Shown here piece by piece: positions 10,306 through 20,538 of a stretch of DNA of 64,000 nt. This DNA comes from Lachnospiraceae bacterium (GTDB lineage Bacteria; Bacillota; Clostridia; Lachnospirales; Lachnospiraceae). The stretch is from NCBI GenBank assembly GCA_022510545.1, contig JAFLTG010000003.1, positions 4,662-68,661 of the forward strand, read 5' to 3'. Positions within the stretch are counted from its first letter, which is position 1; the number at the start of each line of letters is the position of its first letter. Below the pieces are notes generated by a model that saw nothing but the letters and a program-made list of their open reading frames with translations, searched no databases and was not told where the DNA came from. The position numbers were made by a program, and so were the translations under genes.

Positions 10306-11370
10306 ATGGTTTGCAATATGGTTGGGACAGAATTTATTATGGGGCAGGGACTTGGAAATCAGCTGTTTTGTTATGTGGCGGCCAGAGCCGTTGCGGAAAA
10401 AAACGGATATGAGTTCGGCACCGCAGGTCAGGAAATTTTTGCAGTCAATATCCATAATGACAAGGGTATGTATTTTATGGATGTTGATTTGGGACATGCT
10501 ATCACTCCGGAAGAGAAGAAGAATTTCAAAATCTATCAGGAAAAAGAAACAAGACTTTTTATAGGAAATTCCAGGCATGATATTGAGATTGGCTGCTATG
10601 TCAGCGGCAGAGATGAAAAAGTAAATCATATGGAAGACAATACACTGATTTACGGGAATCTGCAGGATGAATCCTATTTTATCGAGCATATTGATCAGGT
10701 AAAGAAATGGCTCACTGTCAAACCGGAATATGATTCTTATGAGTACAGTCGTGAAAACCTTTGTATTATCAATATGCGGGGTGGGGAGTATACCAGCAGT
10801 CCTGAACTTTTTATCGATAAAAAGTATTGGATTCATGGAATAAAGGAAATGAAGAGGATCCGTAGTGATATGGAGTTTATGATCATAACGGATGATGTGG
10901 AGGCGGCAAGGAAGATGCTTCCGGGTATTCCGGCGCATCATTTTGATATTGGTAAGGATTATGTTACTCTTAAAAATGCACATTATTTGCTTTTGTCCAA
11001 TTCATCATTTGCCTGTCTTCCCGCACACACAAGTGAAACATTAAAATTTGCCATAGCCCCCAAATATTGGGCGAGGCATAATCTGTCTGACGGATACTGG
11101 GCTTCAGAGCAAAATATTTACAGCCTGTTTCATTATATGGATAGGAAAGGAAGATTGTTTAGTGCGAAGGAATGCAGGGAGGAACTTGCACGCTATAAGG
11201 AAACTTCCTCAAAGTATGCCGGCGTTAACAAAAGGCCCGATGGTCTTAAGCTTAAATTTATGAAGATGCATGCAAAATATATATACCATAAAGCGTATTG
11301 CAAAAAGATTGTACGTGGAGTGCTTAGACGTGTTAAGAGACTGAAAAGGAATAAATCAGTTTTTAATTAA
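10306..11370 (+). CDS. GT11-like (fucosyltransferase-type) glycosyltransferase
   Basis: MGQGLGNQLFCYVAARAVA, INMRGGEYTS, LSNSSFACLPAHTSETLKFAIAPKYW. Start may be ATG 10318. Confidence 0.7.
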   Translation: MVCNMVGTEFIMGQGLGNQLFCYVAARAVAEKNGYEFGTAGQEIFAVNIHNDKGMYFMDVDLGHAITPEEKKNFKIYQEKETRLFIGNSRHDIEIGCYVSGRDEKVNHMEDNTLIYGNLQDESYFIEHIDQVKKWLTVKPEYDSYEYSRENLCIINMRGGEYTSSPELFIDKKYWIHGIKEMKRIRSDMEFMIITDDVEAARKMLPGIPAHHFDIGKDYVTLKNAHYLLLSNSSFACLPAHTSETLKFAIAPKYWARHNLSDGYWASEQNIYSLFHYMDRKGRLFSAKECREELARYKETSSKYAGVNKRPDGLKLKFMKMHAKYIYHKAYCKKIVRGVLRRVKRLKRNKSVFN

Positions 11371-11372
11371 GA

Positions 11373-12161
11373 ATGAATGAAGAGGTTGTTATGGAAAAGG
11401 AAAAACTGAAACTTCCCAATGTTACACTTGCAGCAATGACCAGCGTAAATATTTATGAAACAATTAAGGCATTACAATACAGTATCAGAGAAATTGAGTT
11501 TGGCGACGTAATACTTATCACACACAGAAAGCCGTTTTTTCTGCCCAAAGATATACATTACAAGCATACTTCCAAACTAACCGATATAGATGCCTTTAAT
11601 TATAAAATGGTATATGAGCTTGCAGATTTCATAGATACCGATTATGTACTTCTGGTACACTATGACGGTTTCGTTGTAAATCCTGAAAGCTGGAGGGATG
11701 ATTTCCTGGACTATGATTATATAGGTTCGCCTTGGCCTCTGCCTAGTGACGACATAGCCTACAGGGATTCCCAAGGCAATATCTGCCGTGTGGGCAACAG
11801 TGTCTCCATCCGCAGCAAGCGCCTGCTTGAGTTTCCAAGGCAGGCAAATCTTAAATGGGAAAGAATGGAAGACGGATTATTTAATGAAGATACATTTTTA
11901 TGTTGTAAAAATAAAAATATAATTGAAGATGCAGGAATGAGATTTGCACCTATAGAGGTGGCGAAGTATTTCGGTCATGAGTGTATGATTCCGGAGATTA
12001 TGGATGTGGAGAAGCCGTTTATATTCCATAAGTGGAGAGGGAGGAACGAGCAGTATCCAAAGTTTGTTAATCCGTGGAAGGTAAGGTGGCGGAAGATTAA
12101 GGATATAATACGACCGCTATTGTTCTGGAGAAGATTGCGAAATTTGAGGAGTAGCCAATGA
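11373..12161 (+). CDS. DUF5672-type putative glycosyltransferase
   Basis: LPNVTLAAMTSVNIYETIKALQYSI, DYVLLVHYDGFVVNPESW, DYIGSPWP, VGNSVSIRSKRLLEF; start may be internal ATG 11391. Confidence 0.7.
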   Translation: MNEEVVMEKEKLKLPNVTLAAMTSVNIYETIKALQYSIREIEFGDVILITHRKPFFLPKDIHYKHTSKLTDIDAFNYKMVYELADFIDTDYVLLVHYDGFVVNPESWRDDFLDYDYIGSPWPLPSDDIAYRDSQGNICRVGNSVSIRSKRLLEFPRQANLKWERMEDGLFNEDTFLCCKNKNIIEDAGMRFAPIEVAKYFGHECMIPEIMDVEKPFIFHKWRGRNEQYPKFVNPWKVRWRKIKDIIRPLLFWRRLRNLRSSQ

Positions 12162-13084
12162 TTTATGATTGCATCCCTTTTTTTAATGAATTGGATATAT
12201 TGAAGCTGCGTATGCATATTCTTGCTCCTTACGTGGATAAATTCGTAATTGAGGAGGCGGCTGTAACATTTTCGGGAGAACCAAAATCCATGATATTTGC
12301 GGAAAATCGCCAAATGTTTAACGAATTTGAGAGTAAGATTTTGTATGTTCCTGTAACCGACAATCCTCCGGAATTAACTACTACTCATGAGCGGGATAAG
12401 TACCAGAAAAATCATTTAATTAAAGCGCTGGGTAACTGCAGCCCGGATGATATTATTATTTTCAGTGATGTGGACGAGATTCCCAATCCTAAGGTTCTCA
12501 AAGAGATCATAGAAAACTTTGATGCTGACAAGGTCTATCACCTTGCTCAGCGGATGTTTTATTGTTTTCTTAACATGGAAGAAATTTCCGGGAAGCTGCT
12601 TTCTATTACCGGAGATTTTCCGGGAGTGGAGAATAAGCAGTGGCTTGGAAGTAAGGTATGCTGTTTTGGTAAATTACCCAAAGAGGGGATTGTTTATCTC
12701 CGGGAGGTTTCCACAAGTGATCCGTCAAGTGTGAGAGTGTCGGAAGGTGGATGGCATTTTGGTTATATGGGTGGTAACGGAGAGAAGAACGCTGCCAGGC
12801 GTATAAGTGAGAAGGTTCAGGCAGCGGCGCACCAGGAGTATAATGAGTCGAAATACCTTAAGGAAGCGGTAGACAGGATTTTGTGCGGGGAAGATATATT
12901 CGGAAGGGATGCAGAGTTTATCAGGGTTGAGATTGATGAAACTTATCCTGACTATCTTAGAGAGCATATGGAAGAGTATGATTATCTTATTGCACCATCG
13001 GTAAACAGATTTTGGATTTCCTGGAAAAAATGTGTACTCTCCATCAAAGGATTTTTGCGAAAACTGCATGGAAAACTGGTTTAA
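12158..13084 (+). CDS. GT17-like glycosyltransferase (beta-1,4-mannosyl-glycoprotein GlcNAc-transferase-like)
   Basis: MIYDCIPFFNELDILKLRMHIL, VDKFVIEEAAVTFSGEPK, DIIIFSDVDEIPNP, GGWHFGYMGG. Confidence 0.8.
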   Translation: MIYDCIPFFNELDILKLRMHILAPYVDKFVIEEAAVTFSGEPKSMIFAENRQMFNEFESKILYVPVTDNPPELTTTHERDKYQKNHLIKALGNCSPDDIIIFSDVDEIPNPKVLKEIIENFDADKVYHLAQRMFYCFLNMEEISGKLLSITGDFPGVENKQWLGSKVCCFGKLPKEGIVYLREVSTSDPSSVRVSEGGWHFGYMGGNGEKNAARRISEKVQAAAHQEYNESKYLKEAVDRILCGEDIFGRDAEFIRVEIDETYPDYLREHMEEYDYLIAPSVNRFWISWKKCVLSIKGFLRKLHGKLV

Positions 13085-13103
13085 GAGAAAGGGGGAGCTG
13101 TTT

Positions 13104-14321
13104 ATGGAATTTTATAATCAAGTATGGAAAAGAAAAATTCCCCAGCTTCTTTTTTACATTGGCTTAACGATTGAACTGGGCATTGTAATTATTGATAAAA
13201 GTAATTACATAAATCCCATTGAAAGTTATTTATTTAGAATAACATTTGTTATATTTGCTCTTAAACTGTTGCTTACCAAGTATAGTAGAAAAGAATGGCT
13301 GCTTATAGTGTTTATGGAGATTGTAGCCTTTATTTCATATAAAGTTACCGGTAGAAATGATGTTATCAGGATTGTAACTTTTGTGGCGGCCTGTAAAGGG
13401 ATTCAATTAAAGCAAATGATCAAGTATGCATTTTATGTAACTCTGCTTGGCTGCGTGGCAATAGTATTTCTTTCGGTGACAGGTATTTACGGTAAGATGA
13501 GCTTTACCAGCGATTACGGTAGAGGATATGAAATGCTTTACCAGAAAGGCTACGAAGAAACCCGGTATACGTTGGGAATGGGACATCCCAATGCACTTGC
13601 GGCCATGTTCCTTATGCTGCTGGCAATGGGAATTTATGCTTTTTCTGAAAAAATGAGTTGGTATATTTACCTTTTTCTTATGCTGTTAAATATCGGAATA
13701 TATGGTTTGACCGATTCCAGGACTTCGATGGCAATCATAACGGTTTTGCTGCTTGCATCCTTTATTATGAGTCGCAGCAGTTTCTTTAGGGAAAAGAAGG
13801 CTGCCTATATTTGCGGACTGCTGGTTTTTGTATTGTGTGTCGGATTTTCAGTAGATGCAGCTGCAAATGCTCCGAAAGTGAGGAAGGCCGAGTATAGGGA
13901 AACCTATTTGTCAAAACGTGGTCATGGAGCAACTGCTCATGTTGCAGCACTTATGCGGATTGATCAGAAACTAAATGGAAGAATTCTGGCGCTTACAGAT
14001 TCAGAAGATAATAAAGGTTCAATAGAAAGCTGGAGTTTGTTTTCTGCACCCGAGAATATGGAATTCTATTTTGATATGGGCTGGGTTAAACTGTTTTACA
14101 GATACGGAATTATACCGGGTATACTCTACTGCGCTGCAAACATTCTGTTGATTTGGAATTTTTATAAAAAGAGAGATGCTTTCGGACTTGTTATATTTAC
14201 GATACTGACAATTTATACTGTTGTGGAAGCTCACCTGATTTCTGTTTACATTGGACGGAATTTCATATTGATGATGATGGGAAGTTATTTTTTGCAGGAT
14301 AGGGAAAATGAGATTGCATGA
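13104..14321 (+). CDS. Multi-spanning membrane protein, possible O-antigen/capsule polymerase (Wzy-like)
   Basis: Many hydrophobic segments, LGMGHPNALAAMFLML and GLTDSRTSM patterns; RBS gggggag before ATG 13104. Confidence 0.65.
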   Translation: MEFYNQVWKRKIPQLLFYIGLTIELGIVIIDKSNYINPIESYLFRITFVIFALKLLLTKYSRKEWLLIVFMEIVAFISYKVTGRNDVIRIVTFVAACKGIQLKQMIKYAFYVTLLGCVAIVFLSVTGIYGKMSFTSDYGRGYEMLYQKGYEETRYTLGMGHPNALAAMFLMLLAMGIYAFSEKMSWYIYLFLMLLNIGIYGLTDSRTSMAIITVLLLASFIMSRSSFFREKKAAYICGLLVFVLCVGFSVDAAANAPKVRKAEYRETYLSKRGHGATAHVAALMRIDQKLNGRILALTDSEDNKGSIESWSLFSAPENMEFYFDMGWVKLFYRYGIIPGILYCAANILLIWNFYKKRDAFGLVIFTILTIYTVVEAHLISVYIGRNFILMMMGSYFLQDRENEIA

Positions 14322-14348
14322 TATTGTATAATAGTTAGGAGCTTATAT

Positions 14349-16922
14349 ATGAGAAAACAATGGAAACAAAACGCAATATCGTTCGCGTTGCCCATAATGA
14401 TTTTGATTATGATTTTTATGGTATGGGGTAAGTATCCATTTGGGGAAAATACCCTTCTTATATGGGATATGGATGAGCAGTATGCTCCATTTTTTATACA
14501 TCTTCACGATATTTTGCATGGAGACGCTTCAGCATTGTACTCCTTTTCGAGGGCGCTTGGAGGAAATATGTTAAGCGTTGCATCATACTATCTGATCAGT
14601 CCCTTTAATCTTATTTTTTATTTTTTTGATGCGGAAAATATCTATGTCGGAGTATTTCTTGTTATAGTACTTAAGATCGGGATGTGCGGATATTCCATGC
14701 ATTGGTTTTTAAACCGGAAATGGCATGATATGTCCGCAATTATTTTTTCTACGTCTTATGCGCTTTGTGCTTACGTAATAGAGAATCAGTTCAATATATT
14801 TTGGATAGATGCCATGATTCTTTTACCGCTTGTGTGTGAAGGGATAGAGAGACTGGTGGACGAGCGGAAATATCTGCTTTATACTTTGTCGATAGCCTTT
14901 GCGGTAATTACAAATTTTTATACAGGGTATATGATATGCATATTTTCAGTTCTGTATTTTATATGTTATTTCTTCTTTATTTCAGATAAAAAATATCGGG
15001 TTAATACAATTATTATTTATGTGGCAGCTTCACTTATGGGAGGTATGCTATCTATGTGCCTATCCCTGCCTGCAATGGAGATAATGCAGAATGGAAAGAC
15101 CGGCATTTCACTCAGTATACTTAAAAATTTCAAAAATATGTTTAAATACCGAGAACTTTTTGATGTTATGTTCTGTGCCACATTAAGTGATAGACTTATA
15201 AACGCGCGCAGACCTCTTATTTACTGTGGCATATTTGCAATTATTATGGGGGTGTACTGGTTTATTCAGGGTAAGGAAGCAGTCAGAAAAAAACTTGCAT
15301 ATCTTTTGCTCCTGTTTGCAATCGTGGTGTCATTCCATCACTTTAATCTGGATTGTGTATGGCATGCATTCAATTCGCCTACCGGCTCACCGCATAGATA
15401 TTCATTTATATACGTGTTTCTTGTCCTGTATATTGCATATAAAGGATATATCAGTCTGAAAGATATGAATACTGATGATAAAAAAGACAATGCTAAGACT
15501 GCCATATGGACATATATAAAGAATCTCAAAAAAAGTGACAAAAGTGTCATTTTTGTCATTGGACTTATACTATGCTTGGGACTTCTTGGCCGAGCAGGCT
15601 CATTTATGGAAATTCAAAAAACCAATATAGTGGTGCTTAGCATATTTCTGATAGCCGTATATGCGGCAATACTTCTGTTTATTAAAAACAAGGCATTAAA
15701 AACTTTGTTGATACTATTCTTTACCTGCGCGGAACTTTTTGTAAATGCGCAGTGGCAGTATATGAGTTCGGAACGGTATTATACATCCATAAGTGTTGAC
15801 GAATATCAGGCTTATATGCAGGACATGCTTCCCCTTGTAGAAAGGGCCAAAAATGATGAGGCTGAAAATGATGGGATAGCCCGTACTGCCATAGAAAGAA
15901 GCGCCCGCAGAACTTCTAACGACCCATTTTTGTTCAGTATATACGGTCTGGACTCCTATACATCGATGGAGAAGCAGAATGTAATAAATATAGCCGGGAA
16001 TTTTGGGTATTCCAATAATATAACCTGGGGTATGCACTATAACAACGGTTCAACTAAGGCAGCAGAGGCGTTATTAGGCGTAAAATACCTTATATCAGGT
16101 AAAAATCCGGGAGTGGGTTACAATAAACTGGAAGAGACAGATGAATTTGCAATTTATAAAAACGAAAATACGCTGCCGTTTGCATTTATTGCAGATGCAT
16201 CAATTTTAGAAATCCAAAGTACTGACGATACTTTCAAATATACGAATGAGCTGTATCAAAGTCTGGATGTAGAGCAGAAAGAAGATATTCTTATAAAAAT
16301 TGCCTCAGAAGAGGTTCCTTCGCAGCCTTCATATTTGGAATATGAATATAAAACTGATTTGGAAATGACAGTGTATACACGTTATGACAGAGCCGGGATT
16401 TCCAAGGCAGAAGCGTATATTGATGACGAACTGATTGACTTGAGCAGTCAACGAAGCGATGTAAAATGCATTGGCATACTGCCTGCAGAAGCGGAATTTA
16501 GACTTCGTTTTTATCTGCCGGAGGATGGAAGTTTTTCCACTGATAAAATATTTGTCTATGGAGAGCGAGGGGATATGCTTAAAGCATATGCTAGAGATGT
16601 TAATACCCAGCCTGTAAATATAACTATGCATAATGAAGCATATATTGAAATCTCATGCGCCAATGAAGACAATGAAGCTAAGTATCTGCTTTGTACAATA
16701 CCATATGATAAGAGCTGGAGAGTCAAGGTGGATGGTAAAAGAGCAGAAATACTGGATGCACAGAATTTCGTTGCCATACCGATTGAAAGCGGAAATCATG
16801 AAGTTGAGCTTAAATTCATTCCAAGAGGTCTGTATATTGGCATACTGGTGACACTTGTGTCAGTTTTTGTTTTGATTTTAATTGAATTTCTTAGAAAAAA
16901 ATGGTATTCTAAAATAAGTTAA
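14349..16922 (+). CDS. YfhO family GT-C-like membrane protein
   Basis: LLIWDMDEQYAPFFIHLHDILHG, SRALGGNMLSVASYYLISPFNLIFYFF, PYDKSWRVKVDGKRAEI; 857 aa with C-terminal extracytoplasmic domain. Confidence 0.85.
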   Translation: MRKQWKQNAISFALPIMILIMIFMVWGKYPFGENTLLIWDMDEQYAPFFIHLHDILHGDASALYSFSRALGGNMLSVASYYLISPFNLIFYFFDAENIYVGVFLVIVLKIGMCGYSMHWFLNRKWHDMSAIIFSTSYALCAYVIENQFNIFWIDAMILLPLVCEGIERLVDERKYLLYTLSIAFAVITNFYTGYMICIFSVLYFICYFFFISDKKYRVNTIIIYVAASLMGGMLSMCLSLPAMEIMQNGKTGISLSILKNFKNMFKYRELFDVMFCATLSDRLINARRPLIYCGIFAIIMGVYWFIQGKEAVRKKLAYLLLLFAIVVSFHHFNLDCVWHAFNSPTGSPHRYSFIYVFLVLYIAYKGYISLKDMNTDDKKDNAKTAIWTYIKNLKKSDKSVIFVIGLILCLGLLGRAGSFMEIQKTNIVVLSIFLIAVYAAILLFIKNKALKTLLILFFTCAELFVNAQWQYMSSERYYTSISVDEYQAYMQDMLPLVERAKNDEAENDGIARTAIERSARRTSNDPFLFSIYGLDSYTSMEKQNVINIAGNFGYSNNITWGMHYNNGSTKAAEALLGVKYLISGKNPGVGYNKLEETDEFAIYKNENTLPFAFIADASILEIQSTDDTFKYTNELYQSLDVEQKEDILIKIASEEVPSQPSYLEYEYKTDLEMTVYTRYDRAGISKAEAYIDDELIDLSSQRSDVKCIGILPAEAEFRLRFYLPEDGSFSTDKIFVYGERGDMLKAYARDVNTQPVNITMHNEAYIEISCANEDNEAKYLLCTIPYDKSWRVKVDGKRAEILDAQNFVAIPIESGNHEVELKFIPRGLYIGILVTLVSVFVLILIEFLRKKWYSKIS
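15536..15549. repeat. Intragenic palindrome TGACA-N4-TGTCA (TGACAAAAGTGTCA)
   Basis: Exact match to the pattern within the YfhO-like CDS. Confidence 0.75.
16849..16862. repeat. Intragenic palindrome TGACACTTGTGTCA
   Basis: Exact reverse complement of the copies at 34808 and 41770. Confidence 0.75.
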
Positions 16923-16950
16923 AAAATAAAATTTAACTTTTCTAAAATAA
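16907..16950. repeat. 11-bp direct repeats TTCTAAAATAA flanking an AAGTTAAA...TTTAACTT inverted repeat
   Basis: TTCTAAAATAA at 16907-16917 and 16940-16950; inverted arms 16916-16923 and 16932-16939. Confidence 0.6.
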
Positions 16951-16967
16951 AGGTATGGTTATTTGTT

Positions 16968-18380
16968 ATGAACCGAAAAAGGAAGATTATAGAAGGCTAT
17001 TATCTGCTTTTTACAGATCTTGTAAGCATTACTATAGCCTATGTGATTGCAATCTTAATACGTTATCATAAGTTTAGCAGAGTTATGGAACCTGAGCTGC
17101 ATTTTCTGGTATATGTTTGCTTTCTGCTGTTTTGTACCATTTACAGTTTTATGCTTGACTGGAACCGGGAGTTTTTGACCAGAGGAGTATTTGTTGAATT
17201 TATTGCGGTACTTAAGTTCAACATTTTTATGCTGCTTGCGGTTGCCAGCCTGCTTTTTATGTTGCAGCAGGGTGAGAAGTTTTCCAGAGGTGTGTGGGGC
17301 TACTTTGCTGTTTTTGATATGGTCATAGTCTGGGCTGTACGCCTGTTTATGAAAAAACTGCTTAAGGCATATTTTACTTCCAAGTCCAATATTGTCAAGA
17401 TAATGGTCATTGCCAAAGACGCAGTACTTAGCAAGACTCTTACCAGTCTGAAACAAAATTTGGATATCGAATATGAAATCGTAGCACTCGCCTGCGTGGA
17501 TGTGGACAGAAAAGGAGTGGTCATCGGAGGAGTAAAAGTAACGGCCGATGGCTCTAATGTGCTTGAGATTGCAAGGCAGATTCCGCTTGATGAAGTATTT
17601 ATAAATCTGCCGGATGAAGATAAGGACTATGTGAAGCATATTATATACGATTTAGAATCTATGGGAATAGTGTGTCATTACAATATTGATGTTATTGACA
17701 GGATTCAGAAAGAGACCAGAGTAGGGCGGTTTGCAGGATATACAGTTATAACCTATTCCCTCAACAATTTTGATTATCGCCGAATGCTTATAAAACGCGT
17801 AATAGATATAGCGGGGGGCTTGATTGGCCTTATAATAACGGCTTTTATCACACCGTTTGCGGCAATCGCTATTAAGCTGGATTCCCCGGGGCCGGTATTT
17901 TTTGCTCAGACTAGGATTGGAAAAAACGGAAGACGTTTTAAAATATACAAATTCCGCTCAATGTATATAGATGCAGAAGAACGAAAAAAAGAACTTGAAG
18001 CGCAGAATGAAATGCAAGGTTTGATGTTCAAGATGGAGAACGATCCTCGTATAACCAAAGTGGGAAAATTCTTGCGTAAGACAAGCCTTGATGAACTTCC
18101 GCAGTTTTATAATATTGTCAAAGGCGATATGAGTCTGGTTGGCACAAGACCGCCCACAGAAGATGAATTTGAACAGTACAATTCTCATTATAGAAGACGC
18201 ATCAGCATGACTCCCGGTCTGACCGGATTATGGCAGATCAGCGGCCGCAGTGACATTGCTGATTTTGATGACGTGGTAAAATATGATCTGGAATATATAG
18301 ATAACTGGACACTGGGACTGGATATTAAAATCCTGTTCCAGACAGTCTGGGTAGTGTTGACCGGAAAGGGGTCGAAATAG
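16968..18380 (+). CDS. Undecaprenyl-phosphate sugar phosphotransferase (polyprenyl glycosylphosphotransferase, WcaJ/CpsE type)
   Basis: KRVIDIAGGLIGLI, DSPGPVFFAQTRIGKNGRRFKIYKFRSM, LRKTSLDELPQFYNIVKGDMSLVGTRPP, PGLTGLWQISGRSD. Confidence 0.94.
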   Translation: MNRKRKIIEGYYLLFTDLVSITIAYVIAILIRYHKFSRVMEPELHFLVYVCFLLFCTIYSFMLDWNREFLTRGVFVEFIAVLKFNIFMLLAVASLLFMLQQGEKFSRGVWGYFAVFDMVIVWAVRLFMKKLLKAYFTSKSNIVKIMVIAKDAVLSKTLTSLKQNLDIEYEIVALACVDVDRKGVVIGGVKVTADGSNVLEIARQIPLDEVFINLPDEDKDYVKHIIYDLESMGIVCHYNIDVIDRIQKETRVGRFAGYTVITYSLNNFDYRRMLIKRVIDIAGGLIGLIITAFITPFAAIAIKLDSPGPVFFAQTRIGKNGRRFKIYKFRSMYIDAEERKKELEAQNEMQGLMFKMENDPRITKVGKFLRKTSLDELPQFYNIVKGDMSLVGTRPPTEDEFEQYNSHYRRRISMTPGLTGLWQISGRSDIADFDDVVKYDLEYIDNWTLGLDIKILFQTVWVVLTGKGSK

Positions 18381-18420
18381 GGTTTGTACTGCAGTCAAAT
18401 GCCGTAGTCGAGAGGAAAAT

Positions 18421-19488
18421 ATGGATGCTAAATTGAATGTTGTCATGATTGGCGCTGACAGGAGTGTGCACGGAGGTGTTTCGGCAGTCGTCAATAATTA
18501 TTACAAAGCAGGATTGGATAAAAGGGTAAACCTTCACTATATAGGCACAATGGTAAACGGAAGTAAGTTCCGCAAATTATTGCGTGCTTTTACTTCCTAT
18601 TTACGTTTCCTGACTGTATTGCCGCAGATGGATATTCTGCATGTAAATATGGCAGCAGACGCAAGTTTCTACCGTAAAAAGATTTTCATTGATACAGCCG
18701 CCTTTTTTCATAAAAAAATATTAATCCATGAACATGGAGGAGATTTTCAAAGCTTTTATTATGAAAAAAATAACGAAAGCGGCAGACGTTTAATCAGAAA
18801 AACCTTAAACAAAGCGCAGGTATTTGTGGTTCTTTCACAGAGCTGGGCAGATTTCTTTAAACCAATCGTAAATAAAGAAAAAATAGTAATCCTCGAAAAC
18901 GCCGTACTTATTCCACCAGAACCCAAGACTTCATACAACGATCATAACCTCTTATTTCTGGGAAGACTATGTAAGGAAAAAGGAATTGAAGAACTGCTTG
19001 ATGCAGTCTCCATTATTTCACAAAAATATCCGGACATCCGTTTATATCTTGGTGGAATTTGGGAAGATGATAATCTGAAAAATAAGGCAGATGCCCTCAA
19101 AAAGCATGTTAAATATCTTGGATGGATAAATGATAAGAAGAAAGAACGCTGCATGGAAAAATGCAGTATCTTTGTGCTACCAACATATTTTGAAGGCCAG
19201 CCTATATCATTACTTGAGGCAATGGCAAAAGGAATGACGGTTGTCAGTACAGAAGTTGGAGGTATTCCGCAGATTGTGACAAGCGGTCGGGATGGTATAC
19301 TTATTCCACCTAAGGATACTCAAGTTTTAGCGAAGAGTATATGCGAACTGCTGGATGATACGGATACAAAGAAACAATTAGGTATAAATGCAAGAGACAG
19401 AGTGACACAGTCATACAATATTCGGGAACGTGTGGATGAACTGGTTGCGATATATGCAAATATGATGCAGGGGGACAACTATGAGTAA
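18421..19488 (+). CDS. Glycosyltransferase family 4 protein
   Basis: DRSVHGGVSAVVNNYY, LFLGRLCKEKGIEELLDAV, EGQPISLLEAMAKGMTVVSTEVGGIPQIV. Confidence 0.92.
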   Translation: MDAKLNVVMIGADRSVHGGVSAVVNNYYKAGLDKRVNLHYIGTMVNGSKFRKLLRAFTSYLRFLTVLPQMDILHVNMAADASFYRKKIFIDTAAFFHKKILIHEHGGDFQSFYYEKNNESGRRLIRKTLNKAQVFVVLSQSWADFFKPIVNKEKIVILENAVLIPPEPKTSYNDHNLLFLGRLCKEKGIEELLDAVSIISQKYPDIRLYLGGIWEDDNLKNKADALKKHVKYLGWINDKKKERCMEKCSIFVLPTYFEGQPISLLEAMAKGMTVVSTEVGGIPQIVTSGRDGILIPPKDTQVLAKSICELLDDTDTKKQLGINARDRVTQSYNIRERVDELVAIYANMMQGDNYE

Positions 19489-20503
19489 CCAAAATTATAA
19501 AATCAGCATAATCGTTCCGGTATACAATAGCAGCGAATACTTAGAGCAATGTGTTGACAGCATCCTGCTGCAGACTTACGAAAACCTTGAATTGCTTTTG
19601 ATAGACGACGAATCCAAAGACCAAAGTGGTGAAATCTGCGACAGATATGCAGCCGAGGACGGCAGGGTAAGAGTCATCCACCAGAAAAACGCAGGCTGTA
19701 CCGCAGCGAGCCTGACAGGCTTAAGAGAGGCGTCCGGCGATTACTATATGTTTATTGACAGTGATGACTATGTTGATATAGATATGCTTGCACAGATGAG
19801 CAAACATTTGATTGGTAAAAAGGGCGAAATTGTATGCTGTAATCATATTCTGGAAAAACAGAAGCAGACGATTCTTGCAGCATCACCGGCTGCACCCGGT
19901 GTATATGAGGGAGCAAAACTTAAAAGGGAAATAAAGGATAAACTTCTCGGAAATGAACAGCGTATTGTTCCGATATCACGCTGCATGAAATTGTATGAGA
20001 AATCTGTTTTTGAGGGAAATACTAAATACTGTGATACGCAAATACGTATGGGTGAAGATTTTAACATTGTATTTCCGGTACTTTTAGACTGCAGCAGAAT
20101 AGTAGTTATGGACAAAGCCTTTTTCTATCACTACCGTTATGTTGAAACATCTATGGCACACTGCTATGACACAGACATGATGGACAGTGTCAACCGCCTT
20201 GAAAACTTCTTAAGGACAGTCATAGAGGACAAAAAAGTAGAAAACGGCGAACTTTTAATACGTAAAGAATACTGCTGTATGCTCCTGTTGGTAATGAAAA
20301 ACGAACTTCGCAATCCGGACAAGAACTATATGGAGAATATACAGAATATATTCAAAGATGATAAAATTAGAGAGATAATTGATAGTACGGATATTATAGT
20401 CCGGGAAAAAGCCAATATGATTCTTTATATTGGACTAAAACACACAAATAAACCTATAATATGGATACTACGCTGTATTATGAAATTATATGATAAAAAA
20501 TAG
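19481..20503 (+). CDS. Glycosyltransferase family 2 protein
   Basis: ISIIVPVYNSSEYLEQCVDSILLQTYENLELLLIDDESKDQSG, FIDSDDYVD. Confidence 0.92.
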   Translation: MSNQNYKISIIVPVYNSSEYLEQCVDSILLQTYENLELLLIDDESKDQSGEICDRYAAEDGRVRVIHQKNAGCTAASLTGLREASGDYYMFIDSDDYVDIDMLAQMSKHLIGKKGEIVCCNHILEKQKQTILAASPAAPGVYEGAKLKREIKDKLLGNEQRIVPISRCMKLYEKSVFEGNTKYCDTQIRMGEDFNIVFPVLLDCSRIVVMDKAFFYHYRYVETSMAHCYDTDMMDSVNRLENFLRTVIEDKKVENGELLIRKEYCCMLLLVMKNELRNPDKNYMENIQNIFKDDKIREIIDSTDIIVREKANMILYIGLKHTNKPIIWILRCIMKLYDKK

Positions 20504-20538
20504 TTGTTTTATAACCCACACCGAAAGGAACCACAACC

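Noticed and set aside
10291-10983. 230-aa minus-strand ORF
   Set aside because: Shadow of the GT11-like gene; the + strand frame has clear motifs.
14314-14332. TTGCAT ... TATAAT before the YfhO-like gene
   Set aside because: Only 7 nt between the boxes and no good -35 at 16-18 nt; not a standard promoter.
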